Below are positions 43,701-52,339 of a stretch of DNA of 64,000 nucleotides, in pieces. Under the pieces are notes generated by a model. The model was not told where the DNA came from. It saw only the letters and a program-made list of their open reading frames with translations, and made no database searches. Numbering within the stretch: position 1 is the first letter of the stretch; each line of letters starts with the position of its first letter. Source of the stretch: JACRAR01 sp041674385 (GTDB lineage: Bacteria > Pseudomonadota > Gammaproteobacteria > Burkholderiales > Rhodocyclaceae). The stretch lies in the NCBI GenBank assembly GCA_041674385.1, contig JBAYVU010000006.1:47934-111933 (forward strand). Reading direction: 5' to 3'. A program made the translations under genes and the position numbers.

Positions 43701-43889
43701 AGTAACGGTATTTTCGACCACTTGGGCCGAGGCGCCCGGATAGGAAATATTGAAAGCGATGGAAGGCGGGGCAACTGCCGGATATTGGGAAACCGGCAGG
43801 ATTCTGAGCGCCAGCACACCAGCAAGCAGGATCACCAGGGCGATCACCCAGGCAAAGATGGGACGATCGATGAAGAATTTTGCAAACAT
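40764..43889 (-). CDS. RND multidrug efflux permease (AcrB/MexB family, HAE1)
   Basis: A 1041-aa proton-driven pump with 12 membrane segments and two periplasmic loops. Family features include FFIDRPIFAWVIALVI at the N-terminus, proton relay aspartates in AVGIVVDDAIVVVEAVER, and C-terminal GLSSKNAILIIEFARD. Substrates probably include hydrophobic antibiotics, solvents or bile-type compounds; specificity cannot be read. It lies 9 nt after the adaptor gene. Confidence 0.97.
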   Translation of the reverse strand: MFAKFFIDRPIFAWVIALVILLAGVLALRILPVSQYPAVAPPSIAFNISYPGASAQVVENTVTALIEQEMNGIEHLLYMESASELGTGTVTLTFQPGTNIDIASVEAQNRFKRIEARLPDDVRRAGVPVTKPSRNYVMFVTLYSPDKSLSAVDLGSFAAASVLDPLRRVKGVGEAVMFATEYSMRLWLQPEKLYAYKLSPADVTRAVRAQNIELAIGELGQAPAVAGQQMNAVIITRSRLATPEQFGNILVRTQADGSAVRVKDVARVELGSQDYNIFARLNGQPTASIAIRVSPDGNTLDVVKAVRAKLEEMAPYFPKGIAWDIPYDTSRFVDISIKEVLVTLAQAMLLVFLVIYLFLENFRATLIPAIVVPVALTGALAGLYVFGYSINVLTLFAMVLAVGIVVDDAIVVVEAVERIMSEEGLAPREASRKAMDQIFNAIIGITLVLSAVFAPMLFFGGSVGVIYRQFAMTLLLTMGFSILMALTLTPALCASLLKHQPGAEVLPSTGVFGWFNRHFDRTRAGYLSWVGRMLPKTGRYLLLYAAIIGATGWLFLHMPGSFLPEEDQGYFVNMVQLPPGASQERTIEVLTQVEQFYLKQPEVAKVVGVVGFSFFGRGQNAALAFVRLKEWDERLGAEHSSTALVHRANMFFFQIKQAMIFAINPPPIPELASTGGFDFRLQDRAGIGREKLLEARNLALGMSSQQAMLAGVRPEGQEAAPQLLLDIDRRKAETLGVSIADLNDTLQSTLGVAYINDFERQGRILRVLMQADKDLRSSAENLLRLPVRNRDGGMVPLSELITPHWIIGSPKLDRYNGVPSMKIAGGPAPGRSTGEAMQAMESMAKGLPAGFGFEWSGTSFEEKLSGSQAPLLFALAMLVAFLALAALYESWSIPFAVMLVVPLGIFGSALAVTLRGLPNDVYFKVGLIAIIGLSSKNAILIIEFARDLQERGRSAVDAVLEACRLRFRPILMTSFAFILGVLPLAISTGAGANSRHAIGTGVIGGMLAATILAIFLVPVFFVVVRKVFPGHARRHEESDHA

Positions 43890-43898
43890 GGACTACCC

Positions 43899-45038
43899 TT
43901 ATTTCTTCTCGCCAACTGGCGTTGGTGTCGCAGATGTGGCGTTTGGATTCCATGCTGATGGTTTCACCGGAGCGCCGGGACGCACTTTCTGCAGGCCATT
44001 GACGATTACCTGCTCACCACTCTTCAGGCCTTCTGCAATAATGAAATCGCCACCGCTCATGCCACCGGTTTTCACCGGTTTCGGCGTGGCCTTGCCGGAG
44101 GCATCCACCACCATCACGTATTGTCCTTGGGGATCGGCCTGAACGGCACGCTGAGGCACGCGGATAGCCGATTCCAGAACAGCGTCGGGAAAACGGACGC
44201 GCACGAATGCACCGGGTAGCAATTCCTGCCTGGGATTGGCAAACAGTGCGCGCAGCGAGACGCTGCCGGTGCCAGGATCGATGGCCAAGTCTGAGAACTG
44301 CAGCCTCCCCGGCTGCGAATAGACGCTGCCATCTTCCAGGATCAGTTCGACTTTGCTGCGTTCGGCCTGCTTGAGCTTGCCCGATTTCAGCGCCTGCCTG
44401 AGACGTAGAAGGTCGATGCCCGGCTGGGTGAAGTTGACGTATATCGGATCGATCTGTTCGATGGTGGCAAGCAGCGTGGCATCGCCACGTCCCACCAGCG
44501 CGCCTTCGGTGACTGCGGCACGGCCAATACGCCCAAAGATCGGCGCTGGCACGGCAGTGTTGTCCAAGTCAAGGCGAGTGCGGGTCAGCGCGGCTTCTGC
44601 CTGCTTCACTCGGGCATCCGCCAGATCGACTTCCTGCTGGCTTACCGCCTTGATTTCGAGCAATGGCCGATAGCGTTCCAGCGTCAGGCGTGCAACGGCC
44701 AGATCCGCCTTGGCGGCGTCGAAAGCCGCCTGGTAGTTACGCGGGTCGATACGGAACAGGGTCTGTCCCTGCTTGACGTCGCTGCCTTCTTCAAACACGC
44801 GCTTTTCCACGATGCCTTCCACCCGCGCCCGCACTTGGGCAGTGCGAGATGCCTGCAAGCGACCAGGCAATTCCTGGGTAATGGTGGCAGAACTCGAAGA
44901 TATGGCGAAAACATCGACTTCCGTCGGCGGCATGCCTGCCCCGCCACCCGAGCTACCCGCGAGCTTATTCTCTCCCTCGCCACTGCAGCCCGTTAGCACT
45001 GCCGTTAGCAGAAACATTTGCAGGATTCTTCGATTCAT
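43899..45038 (-). CDS. RND efflux periplasmic adaptor (AcrA/MexA family)
   Basis: A 379-aa membrane fusion protein starting at 45038, with lipoprotein signal MNRRILQMFLLTAVLTGC. It has the lipoyl halves (TAQVRARVEGIVEKRVFEEG and GQTLFRIDPRNYQAAF), a central helical hairpin, and a beta-barrel with DPIYVNFTQ. It links the pump to the outer membrane channel. It starts 14 nt after the tetR stop. Confidence 0.95.
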   Translation of the reverse strand: MNRRILQMFLLTAVLTGCSGEGENKLAGSSGGGAGMPPTEVDVFAISSSSATITQELPGRLQASRTAQVRARVEGIVEKRVFEEGSDVKQGQTLFRIDPRNYQAAFDAAKADLAVARLTLERYRPLLEIKAVSQQEVDLADARVKQAEAALTRTRLDLDNTAVPAPIFGRIGRAAVTEGALVGRGDATLLATIEQIDPIYVNFTQPGIDLLRLRQALKSGKLKQAERSKVELILEDGSVYSQPGRLQFSDLAIDPGTGSVSLRALFANPRQELLPGAFVRVRFPDAVLESAIRVPQRAVQADPQGQYVMVVDASGKATPKPVKTGGMSGGDFIIAEGLKSGEQVIVNGLQKVRPGAPVKPSAWNPNATSATPTPVGEKK

Positions 45039-45052
45039 ATTTGTTCCTTGTT

Positions 45053-45655
45053 TTACGGGGCTGGGGCATAAGCACGTAGAAAACAGTCTACGATCTGCAC
45101 GATGCGGCGGTCTTCCTCTACCACGGGCGCATCGGCACCACAGAGACGGCAAAGATGCTCGAACCCGGCCAGCATGCTGAGCAGCATTTCCGCTGCAAAA
45201 CGCGGATCGTCCTGGCGCAGGCGACCCTCTTGCATCGCCCGGCAGAGAAAATCTGCCAGCCGGAGAACGGTTTGTGCCGGACCTTTATTGAAGAACGCCC
45301 GGACCAATGCGGGCATTCGCGGCGTCTCCGCCGTCAGGACGCGGAGCATGGACAAACCTTCATCGCTCATGACCTTGTCGCGAAATGCCGTGGAAAAGCG
45401 CAGCAAGACGGCGCGTAAATCGTCAGTCTGCCCGTCCAACGTAACCGCGATGGCGTTTGACGCCAAGCTCGCTGTCTCGCTGAACAACTCGTCTTTGCTG
45501 GGGAAATGATTGTAAAGCGTCTGTTTCGCCACTCCGGCTCGGGAGGCGATGCGATCCACGCTGGCTTGGTATCCCTCCTTCATGAAGGCTTCCTTTGCCG
45601 CCTGAATCAGGCGCGTACGGGTACCGGCGAACACACTCTCTGCAGGATGGGACAT
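45053..45655 (-). CDS. TetR-family repressor of the efflux operon
   Basis: A 200-aa protein with an N-terminal TetR helix-turn-helix (ASVDRIASRAGVAKQTLYNHFPSKDELF; recognition helix AKQTLYNHF) and a C-terminal AefR-like ligand domain. The start at 45655 has GAGGAA 5 nt upstream. It is the first gene of the same transcription unit as the pump, and its promoter is covered by an inverted repeat, so it likely represses the whole operon including itself. Confidence 0.92.
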   Translation of the reverse strand: MSHPAESVFAGTRTRLIQAAKEAFMKEGYQASVDRIASRAGVAKQTLYNHFPSKDELFSETASLASNAIAVTLDGQTDDLRAVLLRFSTAFRDKVMSDEGLSMLRVLTAETPRMPALVRAFFNKGPAQTVLRLADFLCRAMQEGRLRQDDPRFAAEMLLSMLAGFEHLCRLCGADAPVVEEDRRIVQIVDCFLRAYAPAP

Positions 45656-45671
45656 TTCGTTCCTCAAATCC

Positions 45672-45700
45672 ACCATAATGGACTGGACAGTCTAGTCCAA
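45672..45700 (-). promoter_or_regulatory. Promoter of tetR-efflux operon with overlapping operator
   Basis: On the minus strand TTGGAC (45700-45695), 17-bp spacer, TATGGT (45677-45672). The inverted repeat TGGACT-N9-AGTCCA (45679-45699) covers the spacer, as expected for repression by occlusion. Confidence 0.65.
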
Positions 45701-45734
45701 TTATTTATGTGGGTCAATGGAACAAGATCGGGGG

Positions 45735-45766
45735 CAAATAAAAAAGGGCAGCCGAAGCTGCCCTTT
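45735..45766 (-). terminator. Intrinsic terminator of the atp operon
   Basis: On the minus strand a 10-bp stem AAAGGGCAGC-TTCG-GCTGCCCTTT is followed by TTTATTT, 18 bp after the atpC stop. The tetraloop is TTCG. Confidence 0.93.
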
Positions 45767-45783
45767 CGCGCCTCTCCAATTCC

Positions 45784-46209
45784 TCAGTGAGAACGCTTGC
45801 GCAGTTTCTGGATCGCCGATAGTTGAGCGATAGCTTCTGCCAATTCGGCTTGGGCACGGGCGTAATCCAGCTCGGAACTGCGACTGACCATGGCTTCCTC
45901 GGCTTTCTTCTTGGCGTCGAGCGCCTTCGCTTCATCCAGATCCTTACCGCGAATTGCCGTGTCGGCGAGCACTGTTACCCGGTTCGGCTGTACTTCCAGC
46001 ATCCCACCCGCGACGAAGAACAATTCTTCGCTCTCCTGGCTCGGCAACTTGACGCGCACGGCACCTGCCTTGATACGCGTCATCAAAGGCATATGGCCAG
46101 GCAAAATGCCCAGTTCACCGGCTTCGCCTGGCAATACGACGAATTCGGCCAAGCCTGAGAAGATCGACTCTTCAGCACTGACGACGTCAACGTGGATGGT
46201 CATTGCCAT
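45784..46209 (-). CDS. atpC: ATP synthase epsilon subunit
   Basis: A 141-aa F1 epsilon subunit: IHVDVVSAEESIFSGLAEFVVLPGEAGELGILPGH (beta-sandwich) and a C-terminal helical pair ending QLSAIQKLRKR. It regulates and couples rotation in the stalk. It is last in the atp operon, followed by a strong terminator. Confidence 0.97.
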   Translation of the reverse strand: MAMTIHVDVVSAEESIFSGLAEFVVLPGEAGELGILPGHMPLMTRIKAGAVRVKLPSQESEELFFVAGGMLEVQPNRVTVLADTAIRGKDLDEAKALDAKKKAEEAMVSRSSELDYARAQAELAEAIAQLSAIQKLRKRSH

Positions 46210-46221
46210 GTCATTGATTCC

Positions 46222-47607
46222 TTATTGAATCGTTTTGGCCTTTTCGAAGGCCTCATCGATGGTGCCGACCATGTAGAACGCCTGTTCCGGCAGGTGATCG
46301 CACTCGCCATTGATGATCATCTTGAAGCCGCGAATAGTTTCCTTGAGGGACACATATTTGCCGGGCGAACCGGTAAACACCTCGGCGACGAAGAACGGCT
46401 GCGACAAGAAGCGCTGTATTTTGCGTGCCCGGTAAACGAGCAGCTTATCGTCGGGTGCCAGTTCGTCCATGCCGAGAATGGCGATGATGTCGCGCAATTC
46501 TTTGTAACGCTGCAAAGTCTGCTGTACGCCACGTGCCGTATCGTAATGTTCCTGACCGATGACATTCGGGTCGATCTGGCGCGAGGTGGAATCAAGCGGA
46601 TCGACGGCCGGATAGATACCCAGCGAAGCGATGTCGCGCGACAGCACGACAGTCGCGTCGAGGTGGCCGAAGGTCGTGGCAGGGCTGGGGTCGGTCAAGT
46701 CGTCTGCGGGAACATACACGGCCTGGATCGAGGTGATCGAACCCACCTTGGTCGATGTGATGCGTTCCTGCAAGCGACCCATTTCCTCCGCCAGTGTGGG
46801 TTGGTAGCCCACAGCCGAAGGCATGCGGCCCAACAACGCGGAGACTTCGGTACCCGCCAGGGTGAAACGGTAAATGTTATCCACGAAGAACAACACGTCA
46901 CGACCTTCGTCACGGAAAGCCTCGGCCATGGTCAGACCCGTCAAGGCCACGCGCAGACGGTTACCCGGCGGTTCGTTCATCTGTCCATACACCAGCGACA
47001 CTTTGTCGATAACGTTGGACTCTTTCATTTCGTGGTAGAAGTCATTGCCTTCGCGGGTGCGCTCGCCGACGCCAGCAAATACCGAGTAGCCGCTGTGCTC
47101 AATGGCGATGTTGCGGATCAGTTCCATCATGTTGACCGTCTTGCCGACGCCCGCACCACCGAACAAGCCGACCTTGCCGCCTTTGGCAAACGGACACATC
47201 AGGTCGATCACCTTGATGCCGGTTTCGAGCAACTCGTTGGTCGCGGAAAGTTCGTCGAACTTTGGCGCTTTCTGATGGATGGAACGCCTCACATCGGTCC
47301 CGATCGGGCCAATTTCATCGATCGGACGGCCCAATACGTCCATGATGCGACCGAGCGTCGCCGTACCCACCGGCACCGAGATCGGCTTACCGGTATTCTC
47401 GACTTTAATGCCACGCCGCAGACCATCGGAACTGCCCAATGCAATGGTGCGAACCACACCGTCGCCCAATTGCTGCTGGACTTCGAGCGTGAGCTCCGAG
47501 CCTTCCATGATAAGGGCGTCGTAGACCTTGGGCATCTCATCACGCTTGAAGTGAACGTCCACCACTGCGCCGATGCACTGTACGATTTCACCTTGACTCA
47601 TCGTCAT
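46222..47607 (-). CDS. atpD: ATP synthase beta subunit
   Basis: A 461-aa catalytic F1 subunit. The P-loop is GGAGVGKTVNMMEL, the catalytic Glu is in GVGERTREGNDFYHEM, and the DELSEED-region equivalent is LGMDELAPDDKLLV. It is highly conserved in length and sequence. Confidence 0.99.
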   Translation of the reverse strand: MTMSQGEIVQCIGAVVDVHFKRDEMPKVYDALIMEGSELTLEVQQQLGDGVVRTIALGSSDGLRRGIKVENTGKPISVPVGTATLGRIMDVLGRPIDEIGPIGTDVRRSIHQKAPKFDELSATNELLETGIKVIDLMCPFAKGGKVGLFGGAGVGKTVNMMELIRNIAIEHSGYSVFAGVGERTREGNDFYHEMKESNVIDKVSLVYGQMNEPPGNRLRVALTGLTMAEAFRDEGRDVLFFVDNIYRFTLAGTEVSALLGRMPSAVGYQPTLAEEMGRLQERITSTKVGSITSIQAVYVPADDLTDPSPATTFGHLDATVVLSRDIASLGIYPAVDPLDSTSRQIDPNVIGQEHYDTARGVQQTLQRYKELRDIIAILGMDELAPDDKLLVYRARKIQRFLSQPFFVAEVFTGSPGKYVSLKETIRGFKMIINGECDHLPEQAFYMVGTIDEAFEKAKTIQ

Positions 47608-47679
47608 TCCCCAAACACAAATAATTCGTTAATAAGCCAAACTTAAAGATCTTGCCAATACTATTGATCCAGGCAATAG

Positions 47680-48549
47680 CTAAACCGCTGCGGCGCCGCC
47701 GACGATCTCGGCGAGCTCTTTGGTAATTGCCGCTTGGCGAGTCTTGTTGTACACCAACTGCAAATCTTTGATCACCGTGGCAGCATTGTCGGAGGCAGCT
47801 TTCATGGCTACCATCCGCGCCGATTGCTCCGATGCCATGTTCTCTGCCACCGACTGATAAACCAGGGCTTCGACATAGCGCACCAGCAACTCGTCGACCA
47901 CCACTTTCGAATCGGGTTCGTAGAGGTAATCCCAGCTGTGCGCTTGGTCGTCCTGTAACTGCTCGCCCGACAATGGCAGAAGTTGTTCAAGAACAGGCTC
48001 CTGCTTCATCGTATTGACGAAGCGCGTGTAAGCAATGTAGACCACATCCACTTCGCCGGCAGAATAGGCATCGAGCAAAACCTTGATTGGGCCAATCAGC
48101 TTTTCGAGATGTGGCGTATCGCCCAGACCGGTAATCTTGGAAACGACATTCGCCCCAAGGCGCTGCATGAATCCGAGTCCCTTGTTGCCGACGCAGGTCA
48201 CGCTGACTTTATTGATCCCGTCCGCATCCCACTCCTTGATGCGTCCCAATGCCAGCCGCAACACATTGGTGTTGAGACCGCCGCACAGGCCCTTATCGGT
48301 GGTCACGACAATCAGGCCGGCGTTGATGACCTTATCCTTCTTGGTAAGAAATGGGTGTTTGTACTCGGAATTGGCACGTGACAGGTTGGCTGCAATTCGG
48401 CGTACCTTGTCTCCGTATGGACGCGCAGCCTTCATGCGATCCTGAGCCTTGCGCATTTTCGAGGCCGCTACCATTTCCATGGCCTTGGTGATCTTGCGCG
48501 TGTTTTGCACGCTCAAGATCTTGGTGCGAATTTCCTTGCCGCTTGCCAT
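47680..48549 (-). CDS. atpG: ATP synthase gamma subunit
   Basis: A 289-aa central stalk subunit with the N-terminal coiled coil ASGKEIRTKILSVQNTRKIT and MEMVAASKMRKAQD, and the C-terminal MKAASDNAATVIKDLQLVYNKTRQAAIT. These helices form the rotor shaft. Confidence 0.98.
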   Translation of the reverse strand: MASGKEIRTKILSVQNTRKITKAMEMVAASKMRKAQDRMKAARPYGDKVRRIAANLSRANSEYKHPFLTKKDKVINAGLIVVTTDKGLCGGLNTNVLRLALGRIKEWDADGINKVSVTCVGNKGLGFMQRLGANVVSKITGLGDTPHLEKLIGPIKVLLDAYSAGEVDVVYIAYTRFVNTMKQEPVLEQLLPLSGEQLQDDQAHSWDYLYEPDSKVVVDELLVRYVEALVYQSVAENMASEQSARMVAMKAASDNAATVIKDLQLVYNKTRQAAITKELAEIVGGAAAV

Positions 48550-48571
48550 ATTCAGCTCCGATTACCGGACA

Positions 48572-50110
48572 TCAAGCCCAAGTCTTCTTGAATGCTTCTA
48601 CCGCCGTCATCAGGGCTTTCTCGCTGTCGGCATCGAGATCTTTGGTGCTTTCGATCTTGCTCAGCAGTTCGGCATGAGATTGCTTGAGGTAGCCCATCAG
48701 GCCGGCTTCAAAAGAGAGCGCACGGCTGACATCGATGTCGTCGTAATAGCCTTTGTTCACCGTCAGCAGGGTCACCGCCATTTCGGATACTCGCATCGGC
48801 GAATACTGTGGCTGTTTCATCAGCTCGGTAACCATGCGACCGCGTTCAAGTTGTTTGCGGGTGGTTTCATCGAGGTCCGATGCAAACTGTGCAAAGGCAG
48901 CGAGTTCTCGGTATTGCGCCAGCGCCATGCGCACGCCGCCGCCGAGTTTCTTGATGACTTTGCATTGAGCCGCACCACCGACGCGCGATACCGAGATACC
49001 TGCATTGATGGCTGGACGGATACCCGCGTTGAACAGGTCGGTCTCGAGGAAGATCTGGCCGTCGGTAATTGAGATCACATTTGTCGGAACGAACGCAGTC
49101 ACGTCGCCGGCCTGAGTCTCGATCACTGGCAGGGCGGTCAGCGAACCGGTTTTACCTTTGACCTCACCATTGGTGAATTTTTCGACATAGGCTTCGGAGA
49201 CGCGTGCCGCACGCTCAAGCAAGCGGCTATGCAAATAGAAAACGTCGCCAGGATAAGCTTCGCGCCCCGGCGGCCGACGCAGCAGCAAGGATACCTGACG
49301 ATAAGCCCAGGCTTGTTTGGTCAGGTCGTCATAAATTATCAGGGCATCCATGCCGCGGTCGCGGAAGTATTCGCCCATGGTGCAGCCAGAATAGGGAGCA
49401 AGATATTGCATCGCTGCCGATTCCGAAGCCGATGCCGCCACGATGACCGTGTATTCCATCGCGCCGGCTTCGGTCAGCCTGCGTACTACGTTGGCGATGG
49501 TCGAGGCTTTTTGCCCGATCGCCACGTAGATACAGAACATGTTCTCGCCCTTCTGGTTGATGATGGCGTCAACCGCCACAGCGGTCTTGCCGGTTTGCCG
49601 GTCGCCAATGATCAACTCGCGCTGGCCACGGCCGATCGGCACCATGGAATCGATCGACTTCAGGCCGGTTTGAACCGGCTGGGACACGGACTTACGCCAA
49701 ATGACCCCCGGGGCAACCTTTTCGATCTTGTCAGTCAGCTTGGCAGCTATCGGACCTTTTCCGTCAATTGGCTCGCCCAATGCATTGACCACCCGGCCGA
49801 GCAACTCTTTGCCGATCGGCACTTCGAGAATGCGTCCGGTACATTTGACGGTGTCGCCTTCAGTAATATGCTCGTACTCGCCCAGGATGACGGCACCGAC
49901 CGAATCGCGCTCGAGATTCAGCGCCAAACCAAAAGTGTTGCCGGGGAACTCCAGCATTTCGCCCTGCATTACGTCGGCCAGGCCATGCACCCGGCAAATG
50001 CCGTCAGACACCGAAACCACGGTGCCCTCGGTACGTGAAGTCGCGGCAAGATCCAGCTTCTGGATCCGGGTCCTGATCAGATCGCTGATTTCAGAAGGAT
50101 TGAGATTCAT
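48572..50110 (-). CDS. atpA: ATP synthase alpha subunit
   Basis: A 512-aa non-catalytic F1 subunit with P-loop GDRQTGKTAVAVDAI and PAINAGISVSRVGGAAQ (the alpha/beta signature). The N-terminal MNLNPSEISDLIRTRIQKL contacts delta. Confidence 0.99.
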   Translation of the reverse strand: MNLNPSEISDLIRTRIQKLDLAATSRTEGTVVSVSDGICRVHGLADVMQGEMLEFPGNTFGLALNLERDSVGAVILGEYEHITEGDTVKCTGRILEVPIGKELLGRVVNALGEPIDGKGPIAAKLTDKIEKVAPGVIWRKSVSQPVQTGLKSIDSMVPIGRGQRELIIGDRQTGKTAVAVDAIINQKGENMFCIYVAIGQKASTIANVVRRLTEAGAMEYTVIVAASASESAAMQYLAPYSGCTMGEYFRDRGMDALIIYDDLTKQAWAYRQVSLLLRRPPGREAYPGDVFYLHSRLLERAARVSEAYVEKFTNGEVKGKTGSLTALPVIETQAGDVTAFVPTNVISITDGQIFLETDLFNAGIRPAINAGISVSRVGGAAQCKVIKKLGGGVRMALAQYRELAAFAQFASDLDETTRKQLERGRMVTELMKQPQYSPMRVSEMAVTLLTVNKGYYDDIDVSRALSFEAGLMGYLKQSHAELLSKIESTKDLDADSEKALMTAVEAFKKTWA

Positions 50111-50121
50111 ATGGAAAACTC

Positions 50122-50658
50122 CTAATTCTGTAGTGCTACGCTCATTGCGGCGAGCTTGCCGCGAACCGATGCATCGATCACTTGATCGCCTACCGCAATG
50201 CGAACCCCGCCAATCAATTCTGGATCAACGCTGACGGTTGCCTGGATCTTGCACTTGAATCGATGTTCAAGTTCAGACACAAGCTGTGTAAAACTAGGAC
50301 CTTCGAGGGGAAAAGCAGAACTGATCTGCGCATCCTTGACCCCTTCATGAACATTTTTCAGCTCAAGAAACAGGTCACGAATCTCCGGCAAAACGTCCAG
50401 TCGCTCGTTATCCACAAGCAGGCGAGCAAAGCTTTGCTGATCCGAAGTGAGATTACCGGCTACCGCATCGAGAAACAATTGCGTCAGATCACGGTCTGTT
50501 AGGCGCGGGTTCTCGATGCAGACGCGCATCTCAGGGTGAGCAGCCACTTCTGCCATGCGCCCCAATGCATGAGCCCAAGCATCCAGAGCGTTTCCGGCGA
50601 GAGCCAACTGATAGGTGGCTTCGGCGTACGGACGCGCGAGAGTGACATTTTCTGCCAT
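50122..50658 (-). CDS. atpH: ATP synthase delta subunit
   Basis: A 178-aa F1 delta (OSCP-type) subunit: TLARPYAEATYQLALAGNAL at the N-terminus and VDPELIGGVRIAVGDQVIDASVRGKLAAM at the C-terminus. It binds the top of alpha3beta3 and the b dimer. Confidence 0.97.
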   Translation of the reverse strand: MAENVTLARPYAEATYQLALAGNALDAWAHALGRMAEVAAHPEMRVCIENPRLTDRDLTQLFLDAVAGNLTSDQQSFARLLVDNERLDVLPEIRDLFLELKNVHEGVKDAQISSAFPLEGPSFTQLVSELEHRFKCKIQATVSVDPELIGGVRIAVGDQVIDASVRGKLAAMSVALQN

Positions 50659-50664
50659 GGTCGG

Positions 50665-51135
50665 TCAGAGCTCCGCTTTTAGACTTGCGAGCAGCTCGGC
50701 GTGGACTTGAGCATTCATCTCGCGCCGCAAGATCCTTTCCGCTCCTGCCACAGCAAGGCTGGCTACCTGGTCGCGCAGGCTTTCCTTGGCACGCTGGGCG
50801 GCTACCGCTGCCTCACCCTCGGCGGCGGTACGAGCCTGGCTGATGATCAGGGCTGCTTCGGTACGAGCCTCTTCAATCAAATGCGCTGCCTGACGCTCGG
50901 CACCGCTTATCATCTCGGTGGATTTTTCACGCGCCTCGCGCAAGGTTTCGGTCGAACGAGCTTGAGCCAGTTCGAGGTCCTTTTTGCTGCGTTCAGCAGC
51001 AGCGAGACCTTCCTCGATTTTTTTCTGGCGTTCGGTAATAGCCGTTAGCAGCGGCGGCCAAACAAAGCTCGCGGTGAACCAAATGAAGATGGCGAATGCG
51101 ATCCCCTGGGAGATCAAGGTCAAATTAATGTTCAT
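50665..51135 (-). CDS. atpF: ATP synthase b subunit
   Basis: A 156-aa protein with one N-terminal membrane segment (LISQGIAFAIFIWFTASFVWPP) and a long charged helix that forms the peripheral stalk dimer. Confidence 0.97.
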   Translation of the reverse strand: MNINLTLISQGIAFAIFIWFTASFVWPPLLTAITERQKKIEEGLAAAERSKKDLELAQARSTETLREAREKSTEMISGAERQAAHLIEEARTEAALIISQARTAAEGEAAVAAQRAKESLRDQVASLAVAGAERILRREMNAQVHAELLASLKAEL

Positions 51136-51171
51136 GGCTATTCCCTAGCCTAATCTGGCGGTTGGCGCCGA

Positions 51172-51444
51172 TTAATGAATGACGGCAAGCAAGGGGTTGC
51201 CGAACGCAAACAGCATGGCAAGACCAACGCCAATAATGAAAGACGCGTCGATCAGGCCGAGCAGGAGGAACACCTTGGCTTGCAAGGCATTCATCAGTTC
51301 AGGCTGACGCGCAGCAGCTTCGAGGAAGCGCGAGCACATGATGCCCACCCCGATACAGGCGCCTGCGGCACCCAGGCCAATGATAAGACCGATGCCAACG
51401 CCGGTGTAGGCTTGGATCAGGGCGAGATATTGGAGTTTGTCCAT
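51172..51444 (-). CDS. atpE: ATP synthase c subunit
   Basis: A 90-aa hairpin of two membrane helices; the ion-binding carboxylate is D66 (LLLGLIDASFIIGVG). TM1 has IGLGAAGACIGVGI without the Gln/Glu set of Na+-type rings, so a proton-coupled ring is likely. Confidence 0.98.
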   Translation of the reverse strand: MDKLQYLALIQAYTGVGIGLIIGLGAAGACIGVGIMCSRFLEAAARQPELMNALQAKVFLLLGLIDASFIIGVGLAMLFAFGNPLLAVIH

Positions 51445-51532
51445 TTGCGTTCCTTTCGAAATTGCAGGTTTTAATTAACGATTGAAAAAAGCTTAGTTCA
51501 GACTCGGGTTCGGCTACTCATATCAACAAAAA

Positions 51533-52339
51533 CTAGTGACTTTCGTGAGCCATCGATATATACACAATGGTCAGCATCATGAATATGAAAGCCTGCAAGG
51601 CGACGATCAAGATGTGGAAGATTGCCCAACCTGCCCCCAGGATCGCGCCAAAGATCGTGCCTACCAATCCGGTAGCGGCCCACATGCCGAGCAGCAGGAA
51701 AATGATTTCGCCGGCATACATGTTGCCGTACAACCGCAATGAATGTGAAAGCGGCTTGGAAACATACTCGACCAGATTGAACAGCAGATTGAAAATCCAC
51801 AGTAGCGGATTGGATCCGAACGGGGAACAGAACAACTCATGTATCCAGCCGCCCAAACCTTTGACCTTGATGCTGAAGAAAATCATCAGAAAAAACACCG
51901 ACAGCGACAGGGCGAAAGTGGTATTGATATCGGCAGTGGGAACCGAATGCCAACTATGAAGACCCAGCACGTTCTTATAAACCCAAGACATGATGTCTAC
52001 TGGCAGGAAATCCATGGCATTCAGCAGCAGCACCCAAACGAATACCGTCAAGGCAAGCGGCGCGACAAACTTGTGGCGATCGCCGTGGAAAATTCCCTTC
52101 GCCTGATCATCGACAAACTCGACCAACAGTTCAACGAAAGCTTGGCGTTTGCTCGGTACCCCTGACGTCGCGCCACGTACCACCCACCATAGGAAGCCAA
52201 AACCAACTATACCCAGCAGCACTGCCGTCACCAGCGAGTCCACATGGAGTGTCCAGAATGACCCTTCGCCAAGCGGTTTGGCAAAGAAACTCAAATGGTG
52301 ATTGATGTAGGAGGTTGGGGTTAGGGCTTCAGTTGACAT
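51533..52339 (-). CDS. atpB: ATP synthase a subunit
   Basis: A 268-aa membrane stator subunit with the essential Arg in LSHSLRLYGNMYAGEIIF and a C-terminal pair of membrane helices. The start at 52339 (MSTEALTPTSY) is preferred over 52357; it overlaps the atpI end by 11 nt. Confidence 0.97.
   Translation of the reverse strand: MSTEALTPTSYINHHLSFFAKPLGEGSFWTLHVDSLVTAVLLGIVGFGFLWWVVRGATSGVPSKRQAFVELLVEFVDDQAKGIFHGDRHKFVAPLALTVFVWVLLLNAMDFLPVDIMSWVYKNVLGLHSWHSVPTADINTTFALSLSVFFLMIFFSIKVKGLGGWIHELFCSPFGSNPLLWIFNLLFNLVEYVSKPLSHSLRLYGNMYAGEIIFLLLGMWAATGLVGTIFGAILGAGWAIFHILIVALQAFIFMMLTIVYISMAHESH

Noticed and set aside
46192..47646. 484-aa open frame on the plus strand
   Set aside because: Antisense of atpD.
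50407..50415. TTATCCACA, a DnaA-box match
   Set aside because: It lies in atpH coding sequence and is isolated; similar near-matches at about 46877 and 54394 are also in genes, so no origin is claimed.
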